Shown: piece after piece, positions 22,798-31,474 of the stretch
Layout of the letters: each line of letters opens with the position of its first letter
How positions within the stretch are numbered: the first letter of the stretch is position 1
Source of the DNA: JACRNA01 sp964366335
Lineage (GTDB): Bacteria > Patescibacteriota > Microgenomatia > CAZETR01 > Amesbacteraceae
Length of the DNA: 64,000 bases
Reading direction: 5' to 3'
Assembly (NCBI GenBank): GCA_964366335.1
Contig: CAYITQ010000001.1
Coordinates: forward strand, 1-64,000
Program-made: the position numbers and the translations under genes
Notes under the pieces: generated by a model
What the model saw: the letters and a program-made list of their open reading frames with translations, nothing else
Told to the model about the DNA's origin: nothing
Database searches by the model: none

Positions 22798-23824
22798 TTA
22801 AGGTGTTGTGGGTTAAAAAGTTTAAGGTATAAAAGTATAAAGGTATGATTAGCAAAATCAAAGCGATTCTTATTTCTTTTCGTTTAAATAAATCTGATAA
22901 CCCGAATAAAATGATTGGAATCAGGGGTAGTGAGTAACGGCTAATGTCGCGGTGCGAGACAAATATGATAACCGTATAATATACTAATCCAAAAATACCC
23001 CAGAGTCTGTCTTTTTTCCAGGCGTAATAGACACCCAGTCCGCCAATGAGATATATCCAGAGAATATCTTCAAGCCAAAATGACCCTACCCAGGGCTGAT
23101 TACTGTCAAATATTTTGAATGGCGTTGCTTGTAAATGAATATTATCACCAGAATGAAAGTAGGCCCAAAAATCCCCGGTTTGAATTTTGAAAAAAGTAAA
23201 CAGTAACAGAAGTGATATTGGTATCAAAAGAGTTGGCCAGATTTTTTTGTCAAACTTTGCTGCTATTAAATATGTAGGCAACAACAATATCCCCGGGCTT
23301 TTGGTGAGTACTGCTAGTGACCCGAATATTCCGGCCAACCAATATTTTTTTAGGTCAAAATATTTTAATGACAAAAGTATCCAGAGAATGAATAGAGTCT
23401 CCGGACTACCGATACTGCGGACAGCCCACATTCTCGGCCATAAAAACAGAAATGAAATGGAAAGAAACAGCGCCCGAGGTATTTTTTTGGTTTTAAGAAT
23501 TTCAAAAAGTACAATGGAGGTGGCGATGGTAGCCAGAAGGTTGATTATTAGCATGGCCCTGAGAGGATTAAGAAAAGGTAGCCATGAAATTAGCCTAATC
23601 GCAAAAGGATATAAAGGAAAATGAGCGGGATAATATTCAAGAGGAACCGGAAAAGAAAAGTATTTGCCAAGAGTCGCCTGGTCGTACCAACTTCTGGCTA
23701 CCGCCAGATAATAAGGGCCATCAAAATTTTGATAAATTGTTTTGAGTCCTACCGCCCGCCATACGGCGACGGTTGAGATTAATACAGCTAAGATGATAAT
23801 CAGCCAATTTTTGTCTATCCGCAT
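22763..23824 (-). CDS. PIG-V-like polytopic mannosyltransferase
   Basis: 353 residues, about 8-10 membrane segments. 'NFDGPYYLAVARSWYD' and 'YYPAHFPLYPFAIRLI' resemble the PIG-V/GT76 pattern (acidic-G-x-x-Y...FPLYP), as in the gene at 60734. It would transfer a lipid-linked sugar on the outer face. It is divergent from the following GT2-PMT fusion with only 14 bp between starts; a minus-strand TATGAT is exactly 6 nt before its ATG. The C-terminal codons contain an 8-nt repeat. Confidence 0.7.
   Translation of the reverse strand: MRIDKNWLIIILAVLISTVAVWRAVGLKTIYQNFDGPYYLAVARSWYDQATLGKYFSFPVPLEYYPAHFPLYPFAIRLISWLPFLNPLRAMLIINLLATIATSIVLFEILKTKKIPRALFLSISFLFLWPRMWAVRSIGSPETLFILWILLSLKYFDLKKYWLAGIFGSLAVLTKSPGILLLPTYLIAAKFDKKIWPTLLIPISLLLLFTFFKIQTGDFWAYFHSGDNIHLQATPFKIFDSNQPWVGSFWLEDILWIYLIGGLGVYYAWKKDRLWGIFGLVYYTVIIFVSHRDISRYSLPLIPIILFGLSDLFKRKEIRIALILLIIPLYFYTLNFLTHNTLTISDWAPFLSK
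22813..22843. repeat. 7/8-nt repeat at 3' end of PIG-V-like gene
   Basis: Units on the + strand: TTAAAAAG, TTTAAGG, TATAAAAG, TATAAAGG. It is the reverse complement of the CTTTTATA/CATTTATA family seen at 56888 and 59585. Confidence 0.55.
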
Positions 23825-23838
23825 GCTAAAATCATATC
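23825..23838. promoter_or_regulatory. Two overlapping divergent leaderless promoters
   Basis: In the 14-bp gap, TAAAAT (23827-23832, + strand) is 6 nt before the ATG at 23839. TATGAT (23836-23831, - strand) is 6 nt before the ATG at 23824. The two -10 boxes overlap, so simultaneous use would be mutually exclusive. Confidence 0.6.
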
Positions 23839-25992
23839 ATGAAACCCAGTCTAACGGTTGTCGTACCTGCGTACAACGAGGAAGGTAATATTGCCAAGTG
23901 CCTGGACAGCCTGGATAAGTATTTCCGAAAGTCCGACTTTGATTATGAAATAATCGTCGTAAACGACGGGTCAAAAGATAAGACTGGCGAAATAGTAAAA
24001 GGATTATCAAAGAAAATTAAAAACTTGCATTTAGTAGAACATTTTCCAAATAGAGGTTATGGTGGTTCACTCAAGGCGGGATTTGCAGTTGCCAAAAAAG
24101 ATCTGATTGTCATGGCACATTCCGATAACCAATTTGATTTTAGTCAAGTGAAATTATTATTAGCCCTACTGGAAAAGAACAACGCGGACATTGTTAGTGG
24201 GGTGAGATCACAAGAAGGTTCGGTTTACAGAAAATTTCTCAGGTGGGGTTGGAATACGCTCGTGAGAGCACTCTTTGGATATTTAGCTACGGACATAGAT
24301 TGTGGCTTTAAAGTATTCAAAAAAGATATTTTACAAAAAATAAATTTAAGCTCTGATGGGGCTATGATAGATACTCAGCTTTATGCTGGCGCCCGTGCTA
24401 GGGGTTTGAAAATAGTAGAAATTCCGGTGACTCATTTACCTAGAACTTCAGGTCAATCTACTGGAGGAAATTCTAAGGTTATAATCAAAGCCATAAAAGA
24501 ACTTTTTATTTTTTGGTGGCAGCTGAAAAATGAATTGATGGTTGAGAGGGGATTAGCGGTATTTCGTTGGGAGGTGATACTGATTGCCCTAATACTTATG
24601 ATTGCCGGATTTACACGGATTTACAAAATCGATCAATATATGACATTTTTGGGAGACGAAGGGCGGGACGCTTCCATAGTCCGTGATATGGTAATTGGCC
24701 AGAAGTTTACACTCCTTGGTCCGGGAACTTCTATTGGTAATATGTATTTAGGTCCTTTGTATTACTACATGATGATTCCATCATTAGCACTGTTTGGACT
24801 TTCTCCGGCAGGTCCTGCGGTTGCTATTGCTTTACTGGGTGTAGCCACAGTGGGTTTACTCTGGTGGTGGGGAAGGCAGTTGTTTGGCAGGGTTTCTGCA
24901 CTTCTAATATCTATTCTCTATTCTCTAGCTCCCACGATTATTATCTATTCCCGGTCATCATGGAATCCTAATATTATGCCGTTTTTCGCCCTACTTTGTA
25001 TGTATGGGATTTGGAAAGTCTGGAAATTTGGTTACTGGAGGTGGCTAATAATTTCAGCCATTTCTTTTGCCTTTGTCCTAAATTCGCACTATCTTGGTTT
25101 ATTACTTTTTCCTGTAATTCTAATATTTACTTTTCTAGCATTTCGAAATTTCAAGAATTCAAAGACCAACTTCCATCTCCTAACTTCTATCTTCATATTT
25201 ATGATATTAATGTCACCTCTGTTGTTTTTTGACCTCCGTCACAATTTTATGAATTTCAAAAACATTTTGGTATTTTTTACTAAGCGTCAAGAAACGGTTA
25301 ATCTCAAAGTCTACAAAGCTATTCCCAATCTTTGGTCAATTTGGGAAATGATTATTTCCAGTCTGGTAGTTGCTAAAAATAACATTTATTCAATGGCTAC
25401 GTCGATATTAATACTCGTAGGACTTGGTTGGGTTATAAAAACCAAAACCCAAAAAGATTATTGGTTAATAACTTTGTGGTTGGTTACGGGATTAGTGGGT
25501 TTGGGGCTTTACAAGCAACATATTTATGATCATTATTTCGGATTTCTTTTCCCGGCCATATTTTTATTATTAGGTTACATTTTATCAAAACTAAATAAAT
25601 ATTTGTCATTTGGAATTGTATTGTTTTTGATTATTATTAATTTGTGGTCAAACCCACTGCGCTTTCCGCCCAATAACCAATGGAAACATACTCAAAGTAC
25701 CGCCGATTTTATAACAGAAAAAGCCAATAGCCAGCCATTCAACTTGGCCTTATTATCTAAAGGAAATTATGACATGAGTTATCGCTATGCCCTAAGTCTA
25801 AAGAACGCTGAGTATAAGACGTTGCTGGAGCAAAATACAAATCAACTTTTTGTAATTTGTGAAGACCCGGATTGTAAACCAGTCGGGAATCCACTTTGGG
25901 AAATTGCCGGTTTTGGTTGGGTTAAAATACTGGATGTTTGGACCATGCCCTGGGGAGTAAAAGTTTATAAACTCGGACATTATGAAAAGTAA
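23839..25992 (+). CDS. GT2 (DPM1-like) fused to ArnT/PMT-like glycosyltransferase
   Basis: 717 residues. The N-terminal GT2 (about 1-230) has 'VVPAYNEEGNIAKCLDSLDK', 'VVNDGSKDKTGE' and 'DIDCGFKVFKKDIL'. The C-terminal PMT-like part (about 250-650, many membrane segments) begins with FLGDEGRDASIVRDM, the acidic first-loop motif of this family, then 'GPLYYYMMIPSLALFG'. One protein could thus make a polyprenyl-phosphate sugar and then transfer it. It overlaps the next PMT gene by 11 nt. A 7-nt DNA repeat sits in the codons for 'TNFHLLTSIFIF'. Confidence 0.85.
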   Translation: MKPSLTVVVPAYNEEGNIAKCLDSLDKYFRKSDFDYEIIVVNDGSKDKTGEIVKGLSKKIKNLHLVEHFPNRGYGGSLKAGFAVAKKDLIVMAHSDNQFDFSQVKLLLALLEKNNADIVSGVRSQEGSVYRKFLRWGWNTLVRALFGYLATDIDCGFKVFKKDILQKINLSSDGAMIDTQLYAGARARGLKIVEIPVTHLPRTSGQSTGGNSKVIIKAIKELFIFWWQLKNELMVERGLAVFRWEVILIALILMIAGFTRIYKIDQYMTFLGDEGRDASIVRDMVIGQKFTLLGPGTSIGNMYLGPLYYYMMIPSLALFGLSPAGPAVAIALLGVATVGLLWWWGRQLFGRVSALLISILYSLAPTIIIYSRSSWNPNIMPFFALLCMYGIWKVWKFGYWRWLIISAISFAFVLNSHYLGLLLFPVILIFTFLAFRNFKNSKTNFHLLTSIFIFMILMSPLLFFDLRHNFMNFKNILVFFTKRQETVNLKVYKAIPNLWSIWEMIISSLVVAKNNIYSMATSILILVGLGWVIKTKTQKDYWLITLWLVTGLVGLGLYKQHIYDHYFGFLFPAIFLLLGYILSKLNKYLSFGIVLFLIIINLWSNPLRFPPNNQWKHTQSTADFITEKANSQPFNLALLSKGNYDMSYRYALSLKNAEYKTLLEQNTNQLFVICEDPDCKPVGNPLWEIAGFGWVKILDVWTMPWGVKVYKLGHYEK
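25166..25193. repeat. 7-nt tandem repeat in GT2-PMT fusion gene
   Basis: Units CCAACTT, CCATCTC, CTAACTT, CTATCTT in phase. Same family (CTANCTT) as at 51702 and close to 33829. Confidence 0.65.
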
Positions 25993-27418
25993 AATTTTAT
26001 TTTTAATTCTCGGACTGGCTTTTTTAGTCAGATGGCTTCGGCCGGATTTGGTGGGATTTTACTTTGACCAAGGCAGAGATGCGTTGGTGATCTGGAACCT
26101 GCTGCACAATGGTAAGTTGTTCTTAATTGGACCTACCACCGGAGTCGAAGGCATATTTTTGGGACCATTTTATTATTATCTATTGGCGCCTGCGTATTGG
26201 TTGGGAAAAGGCGATCCGGTCTTCCCAATCCGGTTTATGGCCATTTTAAATTTAGGGTCATTGTGGTTATTATACAAACTGGGAGAAAAATATTTTTCAA
26301 AGTTGGTTGGTCTGTTTGCAGTAATTTTGGCGGGGTTTTCTTATCATTATGTTTTGGGTAATAGATGGTTAGCTAATCCCACTCCACTGCCCTTTTTTGC
26401 AGTTTTGACTTTTTGGTTTGTGGCCAAATTAATTGCTGGCCAGGCAAAATGGTTTCCGGTTGTTTGTCTATTAATTGGCTTAAGTCTGCAACTGGAAGCT
26501 GCCTCGGCGGTATTTTTTATACCATCGCTACTAATAACTCTGTGGGTTTTTAGGAAATCTATAAATTTAAAGGTAAAAAATGTCTTTCTGGGGCTTTTGA
26601 TGTTTGGAGTTACACTTGTACCGCAACTCTGGTTTAATTTCCGTCATCAAAATATTTTGTTCTCTGCTTTTTATAAATTTTTAATTTCTGAAAAAAGTTT
26701 TATTCAGTCACCGCTGGAAATTATTCCTGAAAGACTCTTATTTTATTTCAACGCTTTTACCCGCCAACTGTCTCCGGCAGGAATTCCCGGAAGAATAGCG
26801 ATGTTTATTTTCGTACTAGTGGGAATCACTAAAAAATGGCCAAAGTTAATTCAAAACTCAACATTTAAATTTATACTTATTTGGTTGTTTACTCCGATGG
26901 TTTTGTTACTTTTGTATACCGGGAATCATGGATATGTCTGGGACTATTATTTTACCGGAATTTACCCGCTATTTTTTTTATTGGTAGGAGCCGTCATTGG
27001 AAAAAAAATGATCGGGATCATATTTATATTAGTCTTTTTAATGGCAAATTTATTGCCTATTTATAATTATTTGGCGCAGGACAAAGAATCAAAACTGGTA
27101 AACTTAGGATCATCTTTGAGAGTAGTGGACTGGATATACAAAGACACAAAAGATTTACCGTTCAATGTGGATGCGTATGTCCCCCCGATGATCCCTTACA
27201 CTTATGACTATTTGTTTAAATGGCGTGGAGAAACCAAATATAAGACTCTTCCCACACAGGCCAGAATTAAAAATTTATACACTTTATATGAAGTAGATCC
27301 GGGACACCCCCAATTATTTAAAAAATGGCAAGACCGTCAAGACGGCATAGGTAAAATAGTTTTTGAAAAGTCATTTGGAGCAATTGTTGTGCAACAGAGA
27401 GAAAGGCTTGGTTTATGA
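25982..27418 (+). CDS. PMT/GT39-like membrane glycosyltransferase
   Basis: 478 residues, about 10-12 membrane segments. The first extracytoplasmic loop has FYFDQGRDALVIWNLL followed by 'IGPTTGVEGIFLGPFYYYLL', the same subfamily as the fusion protein upstream (GDEGRDA) and the gene downstream. A soluble C-terminal tail follows. Such enzymes use polyprenyl-phosphate sugars outside the membrane. Overlaps both neighbours (11 nt and 4 nt), so it is in one operon. Confidence 0.8.
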   Translation: MKSKILFLILGLAFLVRWLRPDLVGFYFDQGRDALVIWNLLHNGKLFLIGPTTGVEGIFLGPFYYYLLAPAYWLGKGDPVFPIRFMAILNLGSLWLLYKLGEKYFSKLVGLFAVILAGFSYHYVLGNRWLANPTPLPFFAVLTFWFVAKLIAGQAKWFPVVCLLIGLSLQLEAASAVFFIPSLLITLWVFRKSINLKVKNVFLGLLMFGVTLVPQLWFNFRHQNILFSAFYKFLISEKSFIQSPLEIIPERLLFYFNAFTRQLSPAGIPGRIAMFIFVLVGITKKWPKLIQNSTFKFILIWLFTPMVLLLLYTGNHGYVWDYYFTGIYPLFFLLVGAVIGKKMIGIIFILVFLMANLLPIYNYLAQDKESKLVNLGSSLRVVDWIYKDTKDLPFNVDAYVPPMIPYTYDYLFKWRGETKYKTLPTQARIKNLYTLYEVDPGHPQLFKKWQDRQDGIGKIVFEKSFGAIVVQQRERLGL

Positions 27419-28803
27419 AAAATAAATTATTTTTGATAATTTGTTTGATTTTGGGATTTTTTGTGCGTACTTATGACTTTAAGTACCGCTTTAATTATAC
27501 CCACGATGCAGACTTGGCAGCCTGGGTTGTAAAAGATATAGTGGTTGATCACCATTTCCGGTTAATAGGACAGCTGACTTCTTCTTCGGGTATTTTTATT
27601 GGAGCTTTGTATTATTATCTTCAAATACCTTTCTTTTGGCTTTCGGGGATGGATCCGGTTGGTACCATTTGGCTGTCTGTTGGCGTGAGCTTGCTGGGGA
27701 TAGCCAGCGCTTGGTATGTGTTGGGAACATATGGATCTCTAATCTATGCCGTCTCATGGCTCGTTGCCAATACCGAGCGTGAGATTGTGCCCACTGTTCC
27801 GGTTTTTCTGTGGTCTATCTGGTTTTACCATACGCTTGTCAAACTGTGGAATGGAGAAAAGAAGTGGCTTTATGTAGCAGTAATTTTGATAAGTTTGATT
27901 TGGCATTTCAATCTGGCTCTAATCTTGGGAGCGCCACTATTACTTTTAGCAATTCTTAAAAATATCAAAACTTATTCTCCTCGTGAGATAGTATTACCTT
28001 TGCTTTTAGCTTTATTTCTTAACCTGCCGCTTCTAGTATTTGAAACCCGCCATGGATTTGTACAAACAAAATCTTTGATTGCGACGGTGACTACGGTTGG
28101 GGGGAAAACAAATAAAATCAATCAAACGATTACTTATGTTATCCGCAATGCCAATAGAGTCTTTGTTCCGGATAATCTTGCTAGACCCGCTTGGTTTTTG
28201 CCTCTAGTTTTAATTTCGCTTATTATTTTATTTTCAAATAAGAGATGGCTTATTTTATCTTGGGTTGGTTTATATATAGTTTTTTTCTCTTTCCACCCTT
28301 TGCCATTGTCAGAATATTATTTGAATGGCATAACTATCGTTTGGATAATCGCCGCATCTATTGGTTTACAAAAATTGCCCAAAATATTAATAGCGTTAAT
28401 TTTAACAATCTTTCTGGGGATAAATCTTTATCGGATGTTTATTTTTGATACTAATCACGCGGGATATATCGAAAGGAAAGCATTGGTCAGTTATATCAAA
28501 GAAGATGCTGCAAGGCATAATTATCCTTGCGTAGCGGTTTCTTATATCACGAGCCCCGGAAATAATTTTGGGTATAGATATTGGTTTTGGTTTTTTAGGT
28601 TAAAAGCTATGCGGCCCGATACCCTGGCTCCTGTTTACACCATTGTCTTTCCCCATAGTTATGTAAACAGGCTAGACAAAACTTTTGGAGCGTTGGGACT
28701 CATTTTTCCCGACTATCCGGAGTATACTAAAGAAGGTATCGCCAAAAGTTGCGATTTACCTGATCAAAATTTAACCGAATCCATGTTTGGATTTACCAAA
28801 TGA
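27415..28803 (+). CDS. PMT/GT39-like membrane glycosyltransferase
   Basis: 462 residues, polytopic. The first loop reads 'YTHDADLAAWVVKDIV' and 'IGQLTSSSGIFIGALYYYLQ', parallel to the two genes upstream but with HDAD in place of the DE pair. Long C-terminal segment with several membrane helices and a short soluble tail. Overlaps the upstream gene by ATGA; the next GT2 starts 1 nt after its stop. Confidence 0.78.
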   Translation: MKNKLFLIICLILGFFVRTYDFKYRFNYTHDADLAAWVVKDIVVDHHFRLIGQLTSSSGIFIGALYYYLQIPFFWLSGMDPVGTIWLSVGVSLLGIASAWYVLGTYGSLIYAVSWLVANTEREIVPTVPVFLWSIWFYHTLVKLWNGEKKWLYVAVILISLIWHFNLALILGAPLLLLAILKNIKTYSPREIVLPLLLALFLNLPLLVFETRHGFVQTKSLIATVTTVGGKTNKINQTITYVIRNANRVFVPDNLARPAWFLPLVLISLIILFSNKRWLILSWVGLYIVFFSFHPLPLSEYYLNGITIVWIIAASIGLQKLPKILIALILTIFLGINLYRMFIFDTNHAGYIERKALVSYIKEDAARHNYPCVAVSYITSPGNNFGYRYWFWFFRLKAMRPDTLAPVYTIVFPHSYVNRLDKTFGALGLIFPDYPEYTKEGIAKSCDLPDQNLTESMFGFTK

Positions 28804-28804
28804 C

Positions 28805-29551
28805 ATGAAACCATATCTATCAATTATAATTCCAGCATACAATGAATCAGAAAACATTGGACGGGGTTGTCTGTCTCAAATGTGTGACTATCTAGCAAAT
28901 CAAAAATACTCGTGGGAGATGATTTTTGTCAATGACGGTTCTTCCGATGACACATCAAATCTACTGCATCAGTTTTCATCCCGTAAACCAAATATCAAAA
29001 TTATAGACAACACCCACCAAGGAAAAGCTTCAGGGGTCTTAACTGGGGCTCTGGCAGCCGAGGGCGAGGTCATATTGTTTACGGATTTGGATCAGGCAAC
29101 ACCAATATTCGAGTTGCCAAAACTTTTAGAAAAAATCAATAATGGGTTTGATATTGCGATTGCTTCAAGGTCAAACAGAAAGGGAGCACCTCTTTTTAGA
29201 TATATTTTGGCATACGGAAATATTATATTAAGAACCATCGTATTGAGATTGCCATATTCGGATACACAGTGTGGATTCAAAGCAATAAAATCAGCACCGG
29301 CCAAAAAAATATTTACAATGATGCGAAAATTACGTCCAATAGTAATCATAGACGGTCCGGCAGTCGATTCAGGATTTGATGTAGAACTACTGTACTTGGG
29401 GCGGAAATGGGGATACAAAATATGTGAAGTACCGGTGATTTGGCACCATCAGGAAACCCGGCGGGTTCGCTTTTTCTACGATATGATTTCTGGGATCAAA
29501 GGACTTCTGACTGTCCGTTGGCGATCAATAACTAATGCATATAAACTATGA
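28805..29551 (+). CDS. GT2, dolichyl-phosphate glucosyltransferase-like (ALG5 type)
   Basis: 248 residues. 'SIIIPAYNESENIG', 'FVNDGSSDDTS', FTDLDQATP (DxD), 'DTQCGFKAIK' and 'GFDVELLYLGRKWGYKICEV' match ALG5/DPG-synthase-like GT2 proteins. It probably makes a polyprenyl-phosphate hexose for the adjacent PMT-like enzymes. I chose the ATG at 28805, 1 nt after the previous stop. The HigB gene overlaps its last 4 nt. Confidence 0.85.
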   Translation: MKPYLSIIIPAYNESENIGRGCLSQMCDYLANQKYSWEMIFVNDGSSDDTSNLLHQFSSRKPNIKIIDNTHQGKASGVLTGALAAEGEVILFTDLDQATPIFELPKLLEKINNGFDIAIASRSNRKGAPLFRYILAYGNIILRTIVLRLPYSDTQCGFKAIKSAPAKKIFTMMRKLRPIVIIDGPAVDSGFDVELLYLGRKWGYKICEVPVIWHHQETRRVRFFYDMISGIKGLLTVRWRSITNAYKL

Positions 29552-29895
29552 CTACAAGTTGGAAAGTTACATACTATACATCAAAAGACGGTAAAAACCC
29601 TGTTCGAGATTTTTTGGATGAATGTAACAAAAAACAACAGTCAAAGTTGCTTAGAATTATTAGCAATATTAATCAATATGGCTTATTATCGGTTGTACCC
29701 CATTTAAAAAAACTAGAAGGGTTTCCCTTTTGGGAGATAAAGATTTTGGGTAGAGATAATATTAGAGTAATTTACACAGTAATGATTGGTCAAGAAGTTT
29801 TGCTTTTACATGGTTTTTTCAAAAAAAGTCAAAAAACTCCATTATCCGAAATTAGTATTTCGATGAAGAGATATAAGGAGTGGATTGACAACTGA
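29548..29895 (+). CDS. higB: HigB-like toxin (Gp49/RelE superfamily)
   Basis: 115 residues. 'YTSKDGKNPVRDFLDECNKK', 'HLKKLEGFPFWEIKILGRDN', 'IRVIYTV' and 'LLHGFFKKSQKTPLSEI' are the standard HigB/phage Gp49-like motifs. It is a ribosome-dependent mRNA interferase. It is coupled by ATGA to the GT2 gene upstream. The antitoxin HigA follows 25 nt later and has its own promoter starting within higB. Confidence 0.88.
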   Translation: MTTSWKVTYYTSKDGKNPVRDFLDECNKKQQSKLLRIISNINQYGLLSVVPHLKKLEGFPFWEIKILGRDNIRVIYTVMIGQEVLLLHGFFKKSQKTPLSEISISMKRYKEWIDN

Positions 29896-29913
29896 TATCT
29901 TATAAGATATAAT
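29885..29913 (+). promoter_or_regulatory. Consensus promoter with palindromic operator for higA
   Basis: Perfect TTGACA (29885-29890), 17-nt spacer and perfect TATAAT (29908-29913), ending 7 nt before the higA ATG. A 16-nt perfect palindrome, ATATCTTATAAGATAT (29895-29910), fills the spacer and overlaps the -10. The -35 and part of the palindrome lie within the end of higB. This is a likely HigA autorepression site giving leaderless higA mRNA without toxin. Confidence 0.75.
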
Positions 29914-29920
29914 CATCATT

Positions 29921-30205
29921 ATGAGTAGGAAGATATATACATTTGAGGACGATCTAAAATACAGACTTAAAAATCCATCTTTTCGCAAAGCTTGGGAAAA
30001 GTCCGAAGTTGAATATTTGGTATCAAAAGCTTTGATAGAAAAAAGATTGGCGAGAAGAATGAGTCAAAGGGCGTTGGCCAAAAAAGCCAAGACAACCCAA
30101 GCTGTAATTTCCCGCATCGAGGGCATGTCTGCTAATCCATCCATCAATTTACTCAAGAAAATTGCCGCCGTCTTCGACTCCAAGCTTAAAATTTCTTTTT
30201 CCTAA
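29921..30205 (+). CDS. higA: HigA-like XRE-family antitoxin
   Basis: 94 residues. A C-terminal XRE helix-turn-helix ('RRMSQRALAKKAKTTQAVIS', 'RIEGMSANPSINLLKKIAAV') follows an N-terminal region with 'LKYRLKNPSFRKAWEKSEVE', typical of HigA. It pairs with the toxin upstream (HigB-HigA order) and is expected to bind the palindrome just before its start. Confidence 0.9.
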   Translation: MSRKIYTFEDDLKYRLKNPSFRKAWEKSEVEYLVSKALIEKRLARRMSQRALAKKAKTTQAVISRIEGMSANPSINLLKKIAAVFDSKLKISFS

Positions 30206-30260
30206 TGAAAAAATGTTCAATAGGGCAGTTTGTTGTTCAGACTCGTGCTAAAATTGTCCA

Positions 30261-30956
30261 ATGACCCCTGATTTGTCTGTAATAATTCCGGTCTACAATG
30301 AAGCCAAGCGTTTTGGACCTCATCTAAAATCTATTCTTAAGTATTTAAATAAAAATTATCCTTCTTTTGAGTTAATCGTTGTCGATGACGGCAGTAATGA
30401 TATGACTGCAGAAATTATTCGTAGAGAAAAAATAGTAAAACTAATTTCTTACACTCCAAACCGTGGTAAGGGATATGCGATCCGGACCGGAGTAGCAGTT
30501 GCAAAGGGGAAATTAATATTATTTATGGATGCAGACCTATCCACACCCCTGACAGAAATTCCTAAAATTATAAAAGTTCTTGGGAATAATGACATAGTTA
30601 TTGGTTCAAGGGGTAGTGGGGACAATGTCAAAAAAAATGCGCCTTTATTTAGACGCCTGGCATCTTTTGTTTTTGACCAAATAAAGTTTTTTATGGTGGG
30701 ATTAAGACGGTTTAAAGATACTCAATGCGGATTCAAAATTTTTAAAGGCGACATCGCCCAAAAATTATTTTCACAGGCAAAAATAGACAGGTTTATGTTT
30801 GATGTGGAGATTTTATATTTAGCAGAAAAATCTGGATTAAAAATAGTTGAATTGCCCGTAACTTGGGCAGATGTTCCCGGCAGTCATGTGCGATTTTGGG
30901 AAGGAATTATTAATATGTTTAGAGATCTCTGGCGGATTCGCCAAATACATTCTTAA
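30261..30956 (+). CDS. GT2, ALG5/DPM1-like
   Basis: 231 residues. 'VIIPVYNEAKRFGPHLKSIL', 'VVDDGSNDMTAEI', FMDADLSTP (DxD), 'GSRGS', 'DTQCGFKIFKG' and 'FDVEILYLAEKSGLKIVELP'. Polyprenyl-phosphate sugar synthase. TAAAAT at 30249-30254 is 6 nt before the ATG. Its stop codon lies inside the left inverted repeat of the following four-helix-bundle element, and the PMT gene that would be its operon partner starts right after that element. Confidence 0.85.
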   Translation: MTPDLSVIIPVYNEAKRFGPHLKSILKYLNKNYPSFELIVVDDGSNDMTAEIIRREKIVKLISYTPNRGKGYAIRTGVAVAKGKLILFMDADLSTPLTEIPKIIKVLGNNDIVIGSRGSGDNVKKNAPLFRRLASFVFDQIKFFMVGLRRFKDTQCGFKIFKGDIAQKLFSQAKIDRFMFDVEILYLAEKSGLKIVELPVTWADVPGSHVRFWEGIINMFRDLWRIRQIHS

Positions 30957-31474
30957 AAACTCAAAAACTCGAAAAATCAAAAACTCAAAGAATATGAAGG
31001 AACTCAATAACTCTAAAAATCAAAAACTCAAAGATCTTTATGGAAAATAAAATATACGATTTAGAAGAAAGGTTAAAAAGTTTTCATATCAGGACAATAA
31101 GGCTTTGTAAAAAAGTTAGTATTACCCCGATCACCTCTCGGATAATCCCTCAGATTGTAGCTTGTTCAGGGTCAGCAGGTGCCAATTACTGTGAAGCTAG
31201 TGAGGGAATGAGTAAGAAAGACTTTGTAAAATCACTAAAGACTTCACGCAAAGAACTCCGTGAATACTCGATCTGGATAGCCGGCTTAAAAGAAGCAGCC
31301 GATTTCACAGATTCGGAATTTGATGCCTTATTACAAGAATCTAAAGAGCTTACGTACATTTTTACCAGCATTATTAAGAAAGCCGACGTATAATGGAATT
31401 TATAAATTATTTTTTTTAATTTATTTTGATGTTTGCTTTGAGTTTTAGAGTTTTTGAATCTTTGAGTTTTTATG
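30952..31474. mobile_element. Putative IVS-like element: four-helix-bundle ORF inside inverted repeats
   Basis: The left arm 30952-30990 and right arm 31436-31474 are inverted repeats matching at 33 of 39 positions without gaps. Both are made of 8-nt units (AAAAACTC, GAAAAATC on the left; GAGTTTTT, GAATCTTT on the right). A second, direct copy of the left arm (31001-31034, 32/34 identical to 30958-30991) sits closer to the ORF. The element starts at the stop of a GT2 gene and ends at the start codon of a PMT gene. A transcript would fold into a long stem closing around the ORF, as in 23S rRNA intervening sequences. Confidence 0.6.
31040..31393 (+). CDS. Four-helix-bundle protein (S23/IVS-encoded type)
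   Basis: 117 residues, all-helical. 'LEERLKSFHIRTIRLCKKVS', 'QIVACSGSAGANYCEASEGM' and 'SRKELREYSIWIAGLKEA' match the family first seen in 23S rRNA intervening sequences, related to the Avd accessory protein of diversity-generating retroelements. The molecular function is not settled. No reverse transcriptase or template repeats are present, and no rRNA is nearby. The gene is enclosed by inverted repeats (30952-31474). Confidence 0.88.
   Translation: MENKIYDLEERLKSFHIRTIRLCKKVSITPITSRIIPQIVACSGSAGANYCEASEGMSKKDFVKSLKTSRKELREYSIWIAGLKEAADFTDSEFDALLQESKELTYIFTSIIKKADV

Noticed and set aside
31040..31393. Diversity-generating retroelement (Avd-like gene)
   Set aside because: No reverse transcriptase, template repeat or variable repeat is nearby.
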